Assembly: GCA_963772165.1 (NCBI GenBank)
Contig: CAVYWA010000009.1
Coordinates: forward strand, 372,001 to 436,000
Direction of reading: 5' to 3'
Source of the DNA: JAGVPT01 sp963772165
GTDB lineage: Bacteria > Bacteroidota > Ignavibacteria > UBA10030 > UBA8401
Length of the DNA: 64,000 nt
A program made the position numbers and the translations under genes. The notes under the pieces were generated by a model. That model was given only the letters and a program-made list of their open reading frames with translations, made no database searches and was not told the origin of the DNA. Shown here piece after piece: positions 8,490 through 17,280 of this stretch (positions are counted from its first letter, which is position 1; every line of letters begins with the position of its first letter).

Positions 8490-10694
8490 ATGCCCGGGCC
8501 ACTCTTCAAACGTTTGATGCCGTGGCTAATCCGTATTTCCCTCAGTGTGGGCATCGCGCTGCTCGTGATTGTTTTTGTGCAGGACGCGGTCTTCGAGTTC
8601 CATTTCTTCGACCGGTTAAAACTTTCCTTTATCGATAAATCGTTCGCAAAACGCGGACCGCTCCCCTTCCCAGAGGATTCTCTCGACATCATTATTGTCA
8701 CGGTATCCGATAAGTCGGACGCAACTCTTCCGGAACATTTTCCCTTTCCCCGAAGCTATTATGCCCGGGTGATCCGCAACCTCAATAGAGCCGGCGTCCG
8801 GGCAATCGGAATCGACTTTTCGTTTGAGGACCCCGACGGACACGGTCCGCAGCACGACAACGAACTCCGTGAAGCTATCAAAGAATACCGAAATGTTGTC
8901 GTTGCCGGAAAAACTGAAATCAGGGATGAGAATGTCTCGATCAAGCGAAAGAACGAAAACTACCACAGCATTTTTTATTCGGCGGACAGTTCAGTCGGAG
9001 TGGTCTATGTCCCGAACGATGAGGACGGGCTGTACCGACGCTACAAAGCACTCGCAAAGGACCCGGGAGAAGAGACATACCTCCCGACCTTTGCTTTCGC
9101 TCTCATGAATAAGTACTTGGGCCTTCCTTCCACAACGGTCAGCAAAGACGACGGAAACTATTTTGTGCTCGGAGACCGGCGAATCCCAAAATATGACGAC
9201 GTCTCGATTCTCATCAACTATCATGGCCTTGCCGGCAAAACATTCAAACATTTCGACATTGCCGATATTCTTGACGATAAAACGTTCACAACGAATGAAG
9301 AAGCTAAGCTTCATACGGAAATCAATACTTTCGACGACCCTGATTACGGACTGCTCCAATCCGGCATCTTCAAGAATAAAATTGTCCTGATCGGCCCGAC
9401 GTTTCCGGAATCGAAAGACATTTTTCCCGTTTCAATCGCTCCCCCTGACAACCCCGATAACAATTTGATGTACGGAGTTGAAATTCACGCCAACACACTC
9501 CAAACGCTGATCCATCAGAATTTTATCGTTCGCCCCTATCTGTGGGTTGAGTTGTTGTACACGCTGGCGTTTTCCCTTCTCAGCTTTCTCGTGGTTTCTG
9601 CACTCAAGCAAATCAAATCGAAAGTCGAATTCGTTTTCGAAGTGATCGCACTTCTCTTTATCGGTGCTGAAGTCTATGCCATTATTGCTCTGTCGGATTA
9701 TGCGTTTGCCCGCCACAACCTGCTCATTCCCGTCGTGCCGCCGATCGCCGCCGTTTTTGCAAATTACGTCGGCAGCGCCGTGTACCAGTATCTCACGGAG
9801 AGAAAACAGAAGGTGATGATCAAGGGCATGTTCAGTCAGTACCTGAACCCTCACGTAGTGAACGAACTGATTGCACATCCCGAAAAGTTGAAGCTCGGTG
9901 GGGAACGAAAAGAACTCAGCGTGCTGTTCAGCGACATTGCCGGTTTTACAACGTTCTCTGAAAAGCTCCCGCCGGAAGAACTTGTGCTGGTGTTAAACGA
10001 ATACCTGAGCGCTATGACGGAAATTGTTTTCAAGAACGACGGTACACTCGACAAATACGAGGGAGATGCTGTCATGGCGTTCTGGGGCGCTCCCGTTGAA
10101 CTCGATAACAACGCTCTCCACGCCTGCAATGCGGCACTGGAGATGCAGGAAAAGCTGGTGGAGATCAGGGAAAAGTGGAGATCGGAAGGGAAGCCGGACG
10201 TCCATGTCCGCATCGGATTGAACACCGGAGAGATGGTCGTCGGCAATATGGGAGGGACAGGGAAATTCGATTACACCGTCATCGGCGACAGCGTCAACCT
10301 CGGGTCAAGGCTTGAGGGAGCCAACAAACAGTACGGGACCTATGTCATGGTAAGCGAGCGGACGCAGGAATTGGTGAGAGACTATTTCGAGTTCCGCGAA
10401 CTGGACTTGCTTATCGTGAAAGGAAAAACCTTGCCGATCAAAGTCTTTGAACTCCTCGGACGCAAAGACAACAGTGTGCCGGCGAAAAAGATTTCGGCTG
10501 TCGAACATTATCTCAGCGGCCTCGATTTATACCGGCGCAAACAATTCGCCGACGCAATTAAAAAATTCAACGAAGCTCTCGCCATCGACCCGACCGATTC
10601 GCCGTCATTGCTGTACATCGAACGTTCGCAGGCCTATCTCGATGCACCGCCCCCCGATGACTGGAACGGTGTCTTTATTCTGAAGACGAAGTAA
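8490..10694 (+). CDS. CHASE2 domain - class III adenylate/guanylate cyclase with C-terminal TPR
   Basis: A 734-residue inner-membrane signalling enzyme. One membrane helix (residues about 13-31) leads into a periplasmic CHASE2 sensor (about 40-335; typical FPFPRSYYARVIRNL and GVRAIGIDFSF). Three further helices follow (about 345-440). The class III cyclase domain spans about 470-655. Both metal-binding Asp motifs are present (LFSDIAGF near 479 and KYEGDAVMAFWGAP near 524), as is the transition-state Asn/Arg motif (VNLGSRLE). The Lys in DKYEGD and Asp in FDYTVIGD fit ATP use, so cAMP is the more likely product (inference). Residues about 670-715 form TPR-like helices. It starts 6 bases after the barrel gene. 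Confidence 0.93.
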   Translation: MPGPLFKRLMPWLIRISLSVGIALLVIVFVQDAVFEFHFFDRLKLSFIDKSFAKRGPLPFPEDSLDIIIVTVSDKSDATLPEHFPFPRSYYARVIRNLNRAGVRAIGIDFSFEDPDGHGPQHDNELREAIKEYRNVVVAGKTEIRDENVSIKRKNENYHSIFYSADSSVGVVYVPNDEDGLYRRYKALAKDPGEETYLPTFAFALMNKYLGLPSTTVSKDDGNYFVLGDRRIPKYDDVSILINYHGLAGKTFKHFDIADILDDKTFTTNEEAKLHTEINTFDDPDYGLLQSGIFKNKIVLIGPTFPESKDIFPVSIAPPDNPDNNLMYGVEIHANTLQTLIHQNFIVRPYLWVELLYTLAFSLLSFLVVSALKQIKSKVEFVFEVIALLFIGAEVYAIIALSDYAFARHNLLIPVVPPIAAVFANYVGSAVYQYLTERKQKVMIKGMFSQYLNPHVVNELIAHPEKLKLGGERKELSVLFSDIAGFTTFSEKLPPEELVLVLNEYLSAMTEIVFKNDGTLDKYEGDAVMAFWGAPVELDNNALHACNAALEMQEKLVEIREKWRSEGKPDVHVRIGLNTGEMVVGNMGGTGKFDYTVIGDSVNLGSRLEGANKQYGTYVMVSERTQELVRDYFEFRELDLLIVKGKTLPIKVFELLGRKDNSVPAKKISAVEHYLSGLDLYRRKQFADAIKKFNEALAIDPTDSPSLLYIERSQAYLDAPPPDDWNGVFILKTK

Positions 10695-10777
10695 TTTTTC
10701 ACCGACGACAGAATCTTTTCTTTACCCGCATCCCAAATCCTACTTTTCAGTCTCCCATTGTGCTTAGTTTTTACCAT

Positions 10778-11359
10778 TTACTCCCCCTTCAGCAGCCATT
10801 TCACAAAGGCCATTTGAGCGTCCACGACCGATGACAGGGGCAGAGACTCGCTGTTTTGGCGCAGCTCGACCTCGTAGATTTTTGATTTCGAACGAAACAC
10901 CACGACGCGCCGAAGAAGAGAATTCTCGGAATAAACATAGACGCAAAATTCCTTCTCATCGCCAATGACCGATGGCGGGCGTAATATTCTCCTCTCATTG
11001 CCGTCGGCCCCAAGCTTATTTTGCATTGAAATATTCCCCAGCACACAAACATCTTCTTCCGACAACGGCCTCTTTGCCGAAGCCGCCGGTTTCAGCTCCC
11101 TCAGAATCAATGCAGCATCCCCGTCATTTTTCGTGAAAAACAATTCCGGGGACGAACTCTTCCCCCCGTCTGATACGGCGCTCCATCCTTCAGGAACGAA
11201 TATTTTCTCCGCGTGGTACGGGCTATGAGCGGGAGGGCGATCTGCTACTGTTTGATGAGGGGAAGAGCAGGAAAGAGAGAAGAGAAAAGAGAGAAGAAAA
11301 AAGACAGGGGAAACGAACCGTCCAAGGCCGTCGGCAGCAGTCCGAAAAACTCCGCTCAC
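10778..11359 (-). CDS. Predicted lipoprotein of unknown function
   Basis: A 193-residue protein with a hydrophobic leader and a lipobox-like FSLSC followed by SSP, so it is probably a lipid-anchored envelope protein. The mature part is a compact alpha/beta domain (PEGWSAVSDGG...ELFFTKNDGDAALILREL...). I do not recognise the family. Its ATG overlaps the stop of the upstream PorV/PorQ gene by four bases (ATGA), so the two are almost certainly translated together and may act together at the outer membrane. It converges with the cyclase gene. Confidence 0.72.
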   Translation of the reverse strand: MSGVFRTAADGLGRFVSPVFFLLSFLFSLSCSSPHQTVADRPPAHSPYHAEKIFVPEGWSAVSDGGKSSSPELFFTKNDGDAALILRELKPAASAKRPLSEEDVCVLGNISMQNKLGADGNERRILRPPSVIGDEKEFCVYVYSENSLLRRVVVFRSKSKIYEVELRQNSESLPLSSVVDAQMAFVKWLLKGE

Positions 11360-12453
11360 TCGGCCCCTCGTTTATATTTGTCTTCTTGAATAATCAATCG
11401 AAGCGAGATGCGGTGTGAATTTCCGAGCTGATCGTCGCCGTTGAATTTCGCAAACGCATAATCGATATCAAGCTTGCGGAGATGAACGCCCGCTCCGAGG
11501 GTCAAATTTTTTGTATCGTCGTAACCGACACGAAGAGCCACGGTTTTCTTATAGTCGAACTCTACACCCCCGTGAGGGTCGAAACTGACGGGCCCGAGAT
11601 ACGCCGTCGCGGAAAATTTTCTTCCTTCAAACATGATGTCGGTATCGATCGAGGGGCCAAGACGACCGCCGAATATTTCAAAAAGGTAAGCTCCGCCGAT
11701 TTTAAGCGTGGGAGAAATAAGCTCGTTTGTTCCTGTATTCCACGCGATCAGGGTGGTGGTGATATCCTGCACGTTTGCGCCGAGCGAAAAGTTTTGGTTC
11801 GGCTGGTAGATGCCGCCGAGGTCAAAGCCGATTCCCGTAGCATGAAAGTCTCCAAGATCGCGGTAGATGAGCTTGAGGTTCGCCCCGTAGAAAAGCTGTT
11901 CTGAATACTGCCGTGCATACGAAAAATAGACTGCCCAATCAGCGGAGTTAAAAAAAGTAATCTGAGAATAATCAGGGCGGCCGTCGAGATCATTGAACAC
12001 TCCGTCACCGTTGGTATCTAATGCGCGAGTGTCGGGGATGCCGTCGATGCCGAGCCGCATCACACTGATGCCGAATGCTGAAGCGTTGTAATTCACAACA
12101 GGCCGGATCGTGCCATCCTGGGCAGCCATCGTTACGCCAGTTGTATCGTTCGATCCATACGGAAAAGCAACAGCAGCATAATCAAAATTTTCAAGACTGC
12201 CGAATTGCTCATCGTGCATGAGAGAAAATTCCGGATACGTAATGCGCGCGAGCCCGGCCGGATTCCAATAGCCGGCCGTCACGTCGTTTGCCAGGGCGAC
12301 ATACCCGCCGCCGAGGCCGAGCGCCCGCCCGCCAACGCCGATCGCCATAAACTCGCCGGCATATTTGGCGACGTACGTGTCGCCGGCACTTGCAGAAGCG
12401 GCACACACACACCATACGATAACAGTCGTGGATATTTTTGACGTGAGGTTCAT
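11356..12453 (-). CDS. PorV/PorQ-family outer-membrane protein
   Basis: A 365-residue protein with a signal peptide (ending ASASAG) and the family's signature start: FMAIGVGGRALGLGGGYVAL and GYWNPAGLA. The rest is a 14-strand FadL-like barrel pattern. PorV is the T9SS outer-membrane shuttle that carries cargo to the attachment complex. Many paralogues in this phylum have unknown roles, so this copy is placed only at family level. T9SS cargo tails occur in this window (17.3, 34.4 and 60.7 kb), which fits. The residue pattern TRALDTNGDGVFNDLDG looks like a calcium-binding loop inserted in the barrel. It is coupled to the downstream lipoprotein gene. Confidence 0.85.
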   Translation of the reverse strand: MNLTSKISTTVIVWCVCAASASAGDTYVAKYAGEFMAIGVGGRALGLGGGYVALANDVTAGYWNPAGLARITYPEFSLMHDEQFGSLENFDYAAVAFPYGSNDTTGVTMAAQDGTIRPVVNYNASAFGISVMRLGIDGIPDTRALDTNGDGVFNDLDGRPDYSQITFFNSADWAVYFSYARQYSEQLFYGANLKLIYRDLGDFHATGIGFDLGGIYQPNQNFSLGANVQDITTTLIAWNTGTNELISPTLKIGGAYLFEIFGGRLGPSIDTDIMFEGRKFSATAYLGPVSFDPHGGVEFDYKKTVALRVGYDDTKNLTLGAGVHLRKLDIDYAFAKFNGDDQLGNSHRISLRLIIQEDKYKRGAE

Positions 12454-12470
12454 CGTATCACTTCAGAAAT

Positions 12471-12508
12471 AAAAAAACCGAATCTCCTCTCGCGGATGAA
12501 ATTCGGTT
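12471..12508 (-). terminator. Hairpin with T-run upstream of the PorV/PorQ gene
   Basis: On the minus strand AACCGAAT...ATTCGGTT is followed by a run of T. It lies 18 bases before the PorV/PorQ start, so it would stop transcripts arriving from the sirtuin gene, or act as a 5' UTR hairpin if the promoter lies upstream of it. Confidence 0.6.
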
Positions 12509-12511
12509 ATC

Positions 12512-12586
12512 ATTGTTAGAGAGGGAATAATGTCCCGTTTTCCGGGAACATTCGCTGTATCAACTGCATTATCAATCTCTAACAAT
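12512..12586. repeat. 11-bp perfect inverted repeat upstream of the PorV/PorQ gene
   Basis: ATTGTTAGAGA (12512-12522) is repeated as its exact complement TCTCTAACAAT (12576-12586), enclosing 53 bases that hold a smaller GTCCCG-TTTT-CCGGGAAC hairpin. It is either a structured 5' leader or a remnant of a small element. Function unknown. Confidence 0.6.
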
Positions 12587-12684
12587 TCTCGATCAGTTTC
12601 CGTCTCCTTGACCTGAAATTTAAGGGAAAACTTCTGAAAGTCAAGGAAAGAAAATGAACGATATTGAATCATTATGGATGAAGA

Positions 12685-12807
12685 GTCATTGCGAGGCATT
12701 TTTTGCGGAAGCAATCCCTCTGTTTAATGGAGATTGTCCCGCTGTACGGGATGCCGTACAGCGGCACTTCGTCTCCCGACAAAAAGCGTCGGGATCCTCG
12801 CAATGTC
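12685..12807. repeat. MITE-like palindromic element, copy 1
   Basis: A 123-bp intergenic element. Its ends are GTCATTGCGAG and CTCGCAATGTC (one mismatch as inverted repeats). Inside it has GCAATCC, GGAGATTGTCC, a GCTGTACGG/CCGTACAGC hairpin and CACTTCGTCTCCCG. The same order of blocks occurs at 17069-17197 and 40584-40693. It has no coding capacity and lies between the PorV/PorQ and sirtuin genes. Confidence 0.85.
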
Positions 12808-12862
12808 TTGATTCTTCAAAAGACTCCACGAACGGTAATGCTTTTAGTTCAGGCATTTTGTT

Positions 12863-13597
12863 CTAAAGCGCATCGCCTGCGAACAATAGCCTGGCTGCTA
12901 AACCCGGCATGTGTTCACTCGCTGTTCCTTTCAAAATTTCAAAACCGTCGAGGACATCGTAGGCCGGGTGCGGGTCGATGAAAAACTTCTGCGGAGTTCG
13001 CTTGAAGAGCGGAAGCAAGCCTGCTGCCGGATAAACTTGTGCCGATGTTCCAATACCGATGAATATTTCGGCCGTCTTTACAAGCCCGTCGAGATACTCC
13101 TGCCTCATGTCGACCGCTTCGCCAAACCAGACAACATCGGGACGAAGCTGACTTCCACATTTTGGACATTTGTCTCCCAGCTTCGTGGGGGAAGTAATGT
13201 GCGCCCGATAATCGCATGAATACGAAGAATCGGTATACGCGGGAATCGAATAATGAAGCTCACATTTTTGATAATCTATTCTTCCGTGAAGGTGCCACAC
13301 ATTTTTCGAACCCGCACGTTCGAGAAGAGTATCGATATTCTGGGTGATGTTAACAACTTCGAATTGCGATTTGAGTTTCGCGATGGCATCGTGCGCAGGA
13401 TTCGGCCTGCATTCAAGGCCGCGAAGAAACCGCTGCTCGTAGAAATTCAGGACGAGCAATTTATCGCGTTCCCATCCTTCCGGTGAAGCGACGTCCTCCA
13501 CGCGGTGTTGTTCCCATAACCCTCCGGCATCGCGAAACGTCGGAATGCCGCTTTCCGCAGAGAGTCCCGCGCCGCTGAAGACGACGATTGTTTTCAT
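12863..13597 (-). CDS. SIR2-family NAD-dependent protein deacylase (sirtuin)
   Basis: A 244-residue cytoplasmic sirtuin that removes acyl groups from protein lysines using NAD. It shows the NAD-binding motif GAGLSAESGIPTFRD at residues 9-23, the TQNIDTLLERAG motif, the catalytic His in HLHGR, the zinc region with KCPKCGSQLRPDVVWFGE, and the closing GIGTSAQVYPAAGL. The length is normal for bacterial CobB-type enzymes. It is 134 bases downstream of the M28 peptidase gene on the same strand. A CobB name is plausible but the acyl preference cannot be read from sequence. Confidence 0.93.
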   Translation of the reverse strand: MKTIVVFSGAGLSAESGIPTFRDAGGLWEQHRVEDVASPEGWERDKLLVLNFYEQRFLRGLECRPNPAHDAIAKLKSQFEVVNITQNIDTLLERAGSKNVWHLHGRIDYQKCELHYSIPAYTDSSYSCDYRAHITSPTKLGDKCPKCGSQLRPDVVWFGEAVDMRQEYLDGLVKTAEIFIGIGTSAQVYPAAGLLPLFKRTPQKFFIDPHPAYDVLDGFEILKGTASEHMPGLAARLLFAGDAL

Positions 13598-13731
13598 GAC
13601 AAAAAGATATGAGGCTTCTGAAAAATCCAGGATACCATCTCACGCAAAATCGCTAAGGCGCAAAATGTTTTTGAGAATGAACCCTTCGCGGCTTTCCCTG
13701 AAGGGAGACCTTAGCCAGTAGTTTCTTAAAT

Positions 13732-15360
13732 TTAAAATGGCAACCTTGATCCGCCGATTTGCGGGATCGGCTTGTGCGGAAAACTTCCATCACGCATCGC
13801 AGCATCGTAGGCAAATGCCGCCATAATCACCGATGCCTGCTTCACATCATTTTCCTGGACACGGTCGAACACGTCCATGTTTGAATGATGCGTCCGTGTC
13901 TCATAGTCGATGTTGTCCTGAATGAATTGAAATCCGGGAAGACCGATCGCATCAAACGAGAGATGGTCGGTGCCGCCGGTGTTCTCAAGCGTCAGGGTTG
14001 ATGCATCCATATCGGCAAATGGTCCAAGCCACGCCCTGAAGATCGGGCGTGCAGCTTCATTCCCCTGCATGTAGACTCCGCGCACTTTGCCGGTGCCGTT
14101 GTCATTGTTGAAATACACGTATAACTTTTCATACTCGGGTTTTTTCTTGATCTGGCCGAGAATGCTCCCCTGGGAGGTATCCCGTTCGCCAAAATGCTCG
14201 GCCACATATTGCTTCGAGCCGAGAAGTCCCTCCTCTTCTCCACCCCACAACGCAATGCGGATGGTCCGGCGCGGTTTTATGCCGAGCGTTGTCAAGATGC
14301 GCATCGCTTCAATGCACGATGCCGAACCGGTGCCGTTGTCCGTCGCACCGGTGCCGCCGTGCCATGAATCGAAGTGCCCGCCGATCATGACAACTTCATC
14401 TTTCAAATCTGTCCCGGGAATTTCTCCCACAATGTTCATCCCCGGCTGATCCTTATAAAATTCTGTTTCAAGATTGATCGCCAACTTGACGCGGCTTCCT
14501 TTTTGAATCATCCGGACGATGCGATTGTAGTGTTCCGCCGCAACGACAATTTGAACGGGAATTTTTGGTGCATCCTCGTCGTACGGATTAATTCTTCTTT
14601 CTGCCGGCGCGTTCGCGGGCTGGGGTACCGTTGCTGCCTGGACGAACAACGTTCCGTCGTCTCCTTGCGACGTTTCGACGACAATCGACGCACCTTCTTC
14701 CCGGCAAAATTCGATCCTTTTCCTCGCTTGCGCAGCGCGCTCTCTGAGCATACGGAATGCAGCGGTGTCTCTCCTTCCGACACGCCCGCGCCCTCTCGGC
14801 ATATCGGCGTTTGCCAATTTCAAAAGGTCTTCATCGCTCAACCGATCGGCGTCGGGGGTAAAATGCGCTTTCAACTCCCGCGGTTCACTCGTGAGAACAA
14901 TCGCCCCTTTCAATTTTCCCTTATACTGCTGCAGGTCGTCGTCCGTTTTTGCATCAAGATACACCGCATAACCGGTCACAGTCCCTTTTGTAGAAGGAGA
15001 CCATGCTTTCGGGTAGGCAATAAGGGGAAGAACCCGGGGCTCGGTCATCTCGGCAGAAAAATCTTTCATCGACCAGCCTTTGCCGAACTTCCATGTCTCG
15101 AAGGCAACGTTTTGTAAACCCATTTCTTCCAGTCTCTTTTTCGCCCAGTCTGCGGCCTCCCTAAATTCCGGGGAACCGGTCAGCCGGGGACCGTAGACAT
15201 CCGAGAGATAACTGAGAGTTTCCATCACCTTCGAATTGTTCATGCCTTCGTTTTTTATCTTCGCAATGACCGCCGTGTCGATTTTTTCCGGCATCGGTTG
15301 TGCGGCAGTGGTGAGAAAGAATGCTGCGACCAAAAAAACGCTACCGACAAAACGTTTCAT
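13732..15360 (-). CDS. Secreted M28-family zinc peptidase
   Basis: A 542-residue exported aminopeptidase/carboxypeptidase-like enzyme. A signal peptide (MKRFVGSVFLVAAFFLTTAAQ) is followed by a propeptide-like helix and a PA-like insert (residues about 110-270). The M28 catalytic core holds the zinc ligands in GGHFDSW, GATDNGTGSA, GGEEEGLLGS and GTDHLSFDAIGLPGF, with the last His near HHSNMDVFDRV. The pattern matches family members that act on peptides in the periplasm or outside. It starts 33 bases after the DEAD-box helicase stop on the same strand, so the two may share a transcript, although no functional link is obvious. Confidence 0.92.
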   Translation of the reverse strand: MKRFVGSVFLVAAFFLTTAAQPMPEKIDTAVIAKIKNEGMNNSKVMETLSYLSDVYGPRLTGSPEFREAADWAKKRLEEMGLQNVAFETWKFGKGWSMKDFSAEMTEPRVLPLIAYPKAWSPSTKGTVTGYAVYLDAKTDDDLQQYKGKLKGAIVLTSEPRELKAHFTPDADRLSDEDLLKLANADMPRGRGRVGRRDTAAFRMLRERAAQARKRIEFCREEGASIVVETSQGDDGTLFVQAATVPQPANAPAERRINPYDEDAPKIPVQIVVAAEHYNRIVRMIQKGSRVKLAINLETEFYKDQPGMNIVGEIPGTDLKDEVVMIGGHFDSWHGGTGATDNGTGSASCIEAMRILTTLGIKPRRTIRIALWGGEEEGLLGSKQYVAEHFGERDTSQGSILGQIKKKPEYEKLYVYFNNDNGTGKVRGVYMQGNEAARPIFRAWLGPFADMDASTLTLENTGGTDHLSFDAIGLPGFQFIQDNIDYETRTHHSNMDVFDRVQENDVKQASVIMAAFAYDAAMRDGSFPHKPIPQIGGSRLPF

Positions 15361-15393
15361 ACATTTTTCTCCTCCAGAATATTATACAAATTG

Positions 15394-16944
15394 CTACCGT
15401 CTTCTTCGTTGAGTGTACCGAGGACGAGAAGAAACTTTTCGCTCGTGGTGCACAGGGCTATGCTTGGGGTATTTTTCAGGAATCGGAGTCAGAAGATATT
15501 CTTCCGGAAATATGCATTCGATTTTTTTGCCGAGAAACTCTTCCAGTTTCGGCAGCTCGTGCGAATCTTCTTCATCCGCAAAGTTAATGGAGATACCGCT
15601 GGCTCCGGCACGGCCGGTACGCCCGATGCGATGGACATACTCTTCCACGTCGAGCGGCAAATTGTAATTGATGACGTGCGATATCGCTTCAACATGGATC
15701 CCGCGCGATGCGACATCGGTGGCGACGAGCACGCGTATATTCCCCTGGCGAAACCGTTCCAGCCTGCTGATCCGCTGCTTCTGGTCCACGTCCCCCGAAA
15801 GAAGTGCGCAACTGATGCCATACGCCTCGAGCTGGTCCTTCAAGCGGCGAGCTTCGTCGCGGCGATTCGCAAAAATCAGGACGCGCTCGAGTTTCTTTTG
15901 CATGATGAGGTTGAAAAGGAGTGTCGGCTTTTCCTCGCGCGTCGTGATGTACGTGATCTGTTCGACGCTTTCTACCGCAATTTCCTCCGGCTTCACCGTT
16001 ACTTGAAACGCTTGCCGCGTCCATGATTCCGCGAGCCGTTTAACATCCGAAGAGATTGTCGCGGAAAAAAACATCGTTTGGCGCTCAGTCTTCGGCGGCG
16101 TGCTCAGAACAATCGACCTCACGGCCGGAATGAAACCCATGTCGAGCATCCGGTCGGCTTCGTCAAGAATAAGGATTTCCACCTTACTTAAGTCGACCAA
16201 CTTCTTTTTCTTAAAATCGATCAATCGTCCTGGAGTGCAGACGAGCACATCGACCGGCCCCTGGTGCAATTGCTTCTGCTGCTTCAGATAATCTATCCCG
16301 CCAAACAGCGGAAGCGTTCGGCACGGAACATACGCCCCAAGGTCGTGAGCATCTTTGTCTATCTGCATGACAAGTTCCCGCGTGGGAGCGAGAATCAGCG
16401 CGCGCGGAGTGCCGAGAGGCCGTTTTCCTTCAATGGGATGCCTGATGATATGGCTGAAAATTGTAATAAGAAACGCTGCGGTCTTACCCGTTCCGGTCTG
16501 AGCCTGAGCGGTAACATCATCGCCGGCAAGTGCTTTGGAAAGCGTCTCTGCCTGGACAGGCGTGCAATATTGGAATTTCAGGTCGTAGATTGCGTGAAGA
16601 ACTTCCTGGGGGAGGTTGAAATCGTGGAATCGTTTTTTCCCCTCAACGGGAGGGACCGAAAAAATCGAACTATCCCAGGACTCCGCTGGAACTCCGGGCG
16701 GCGCTGAGATCTTCTGCTGCTCGCGTTTAGCGTGGCGCGCGTTGTATTCCTCGCGTGTTTCTTTCTTTCGATTGGGACGGGATCCCGCCCGTTCGTGAGG
16801 GGCTGCGTTACGGCTGCTCTCCGCCGCCTTTGGGTCGTTGACGGCTGTCGAGGGAGGACGGGAAATATTTTTGGGCTGCTCACCCGGGAGTCTATCTTCC
16901 CGAAGGAAGAAGGACTTAAATTTGCCTACTAGATTTTTGAACAA
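15394..16944 (-). CDS. DEAD-box ATP-dependent RNA helicase (RhlB/RhlE-like)
   Basis: A 516-residue RNA helicase. The first 100 residues are basic and Pro/Arg-rich, a likely disordered RNA-binding extension. The Q motif (FQYCTPVQAETL, about 124-135), Walker A (AQTGTGKT, about 147-154), PTRELVMQI, DEAD, SAT and HRIGRTGRAG motifs are all intact. A short basic tail ends in RPRYTQRRRR. The CTPVQ...VTAQAQTGTGKT wording is closest to the RhlB group, but subgroup assignment by eye is uncertain. Likely roles are RNA decay or ribosome assembly. The upstream region contains repeat copy 2. Confidence 0.92.
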   Translation of the reverse strand: MFKNLVGKFKSFFLREDRLPGEQPKNISRPPSTAVNDPKAAESSRNAAPHERAGSRPNRKKETREEYNARHAKREQQKISAPPGVPAESWDSSIFSVPPVEGKKRFHDFNLPQEVLHAIYDLKFQYCTPVQAETLSKALAGDDVTAQAQTGTGKTAAFLITIFSHIIRHPIEGKRPLGTPRALILAPTRELVMQIDKDAHDLGAYVPCRTLPLFGGIDYLKQQKQLHQGPVDVLVCTPGRLIDFKKKKLVDLSKVEILILDEADRMLDMGFIPAVRSIVLSTPPKTERQTMFFSATISSDVKRLAESWTRQAFQVTVKPEEIAVESVEQITYITTREEKPTLLFNLIMQKKLERVLIFANRRDEARRLKDQLEAYGISCALLSGDVDQKQRISRLERFRQGNIRVLVATDVASRGIHVEAISHVINYNLPLDVEEYVHRIGRTGRAGASGISINFADEEDSHELPKLEEFLGKKIECIFPEEYLLTPIPEKYPKHSPVHHERKVSSRPRYTQRRRR

Positions 16945-17068
16945 AGAAACGTTTCCCTTACATGAACTATCGACATTGATCTATAATAATATACGAAAAA
17001 AATACTCGATAGTCTTTATTCGTAGCTGTTCGACAGTGTTGGAGTGTGATTTCCTATCCCAAGAAGAA

Positions 17069-17197
17069 GACATTGCGAGACGTTCTTTGTCGAAGTCCCG
17101 AAGGGATCCCGTATAGCGGGACAATCCCCATTTATTTAGGAGATTGCCACGTTGTACGTGGTGGCGTAAAGCGCCACTTCGCTTCGCTCGCAATGAC
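17069..17197. repeat. MITE-like palindromic element, copy 2
   Basis: A 129-bp element with ends GACATTGCGAG and CTCGCAATGAC. It contains CCCGTATAGCGGGACAATCC, GGAGATTGCC, an ACGTTGTACGTGG hairpin and GGCGTAAAGCGCCACTTCGC. The block order matches copies 1 and 3. It fills the gap between the helicase and the M1 peptidase. The remaining bases 16945-17068 show nothing recognisable. Confidence 0.85.
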
Positions 17198-17280
17198 CTT
17201 GAAACTGTAACGCTGCCCCTTTTTCCTCTCAATTTCTTTGCTTACATTTCACATGATGAAAAAACAGGCCGAGGTTTGGA

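Noticed and set aside
12685..12807. CRISPR repeat
   Set aside because: The repeated units are dispersed over 28 kb, palindromic and unequal in length, not regularly spaced, and there are no cas genes.
14374..15117. 247-codon open frame on the plus strand
   Set aside because: Antisense within the M28 peptidase gene, with no protein-like features.
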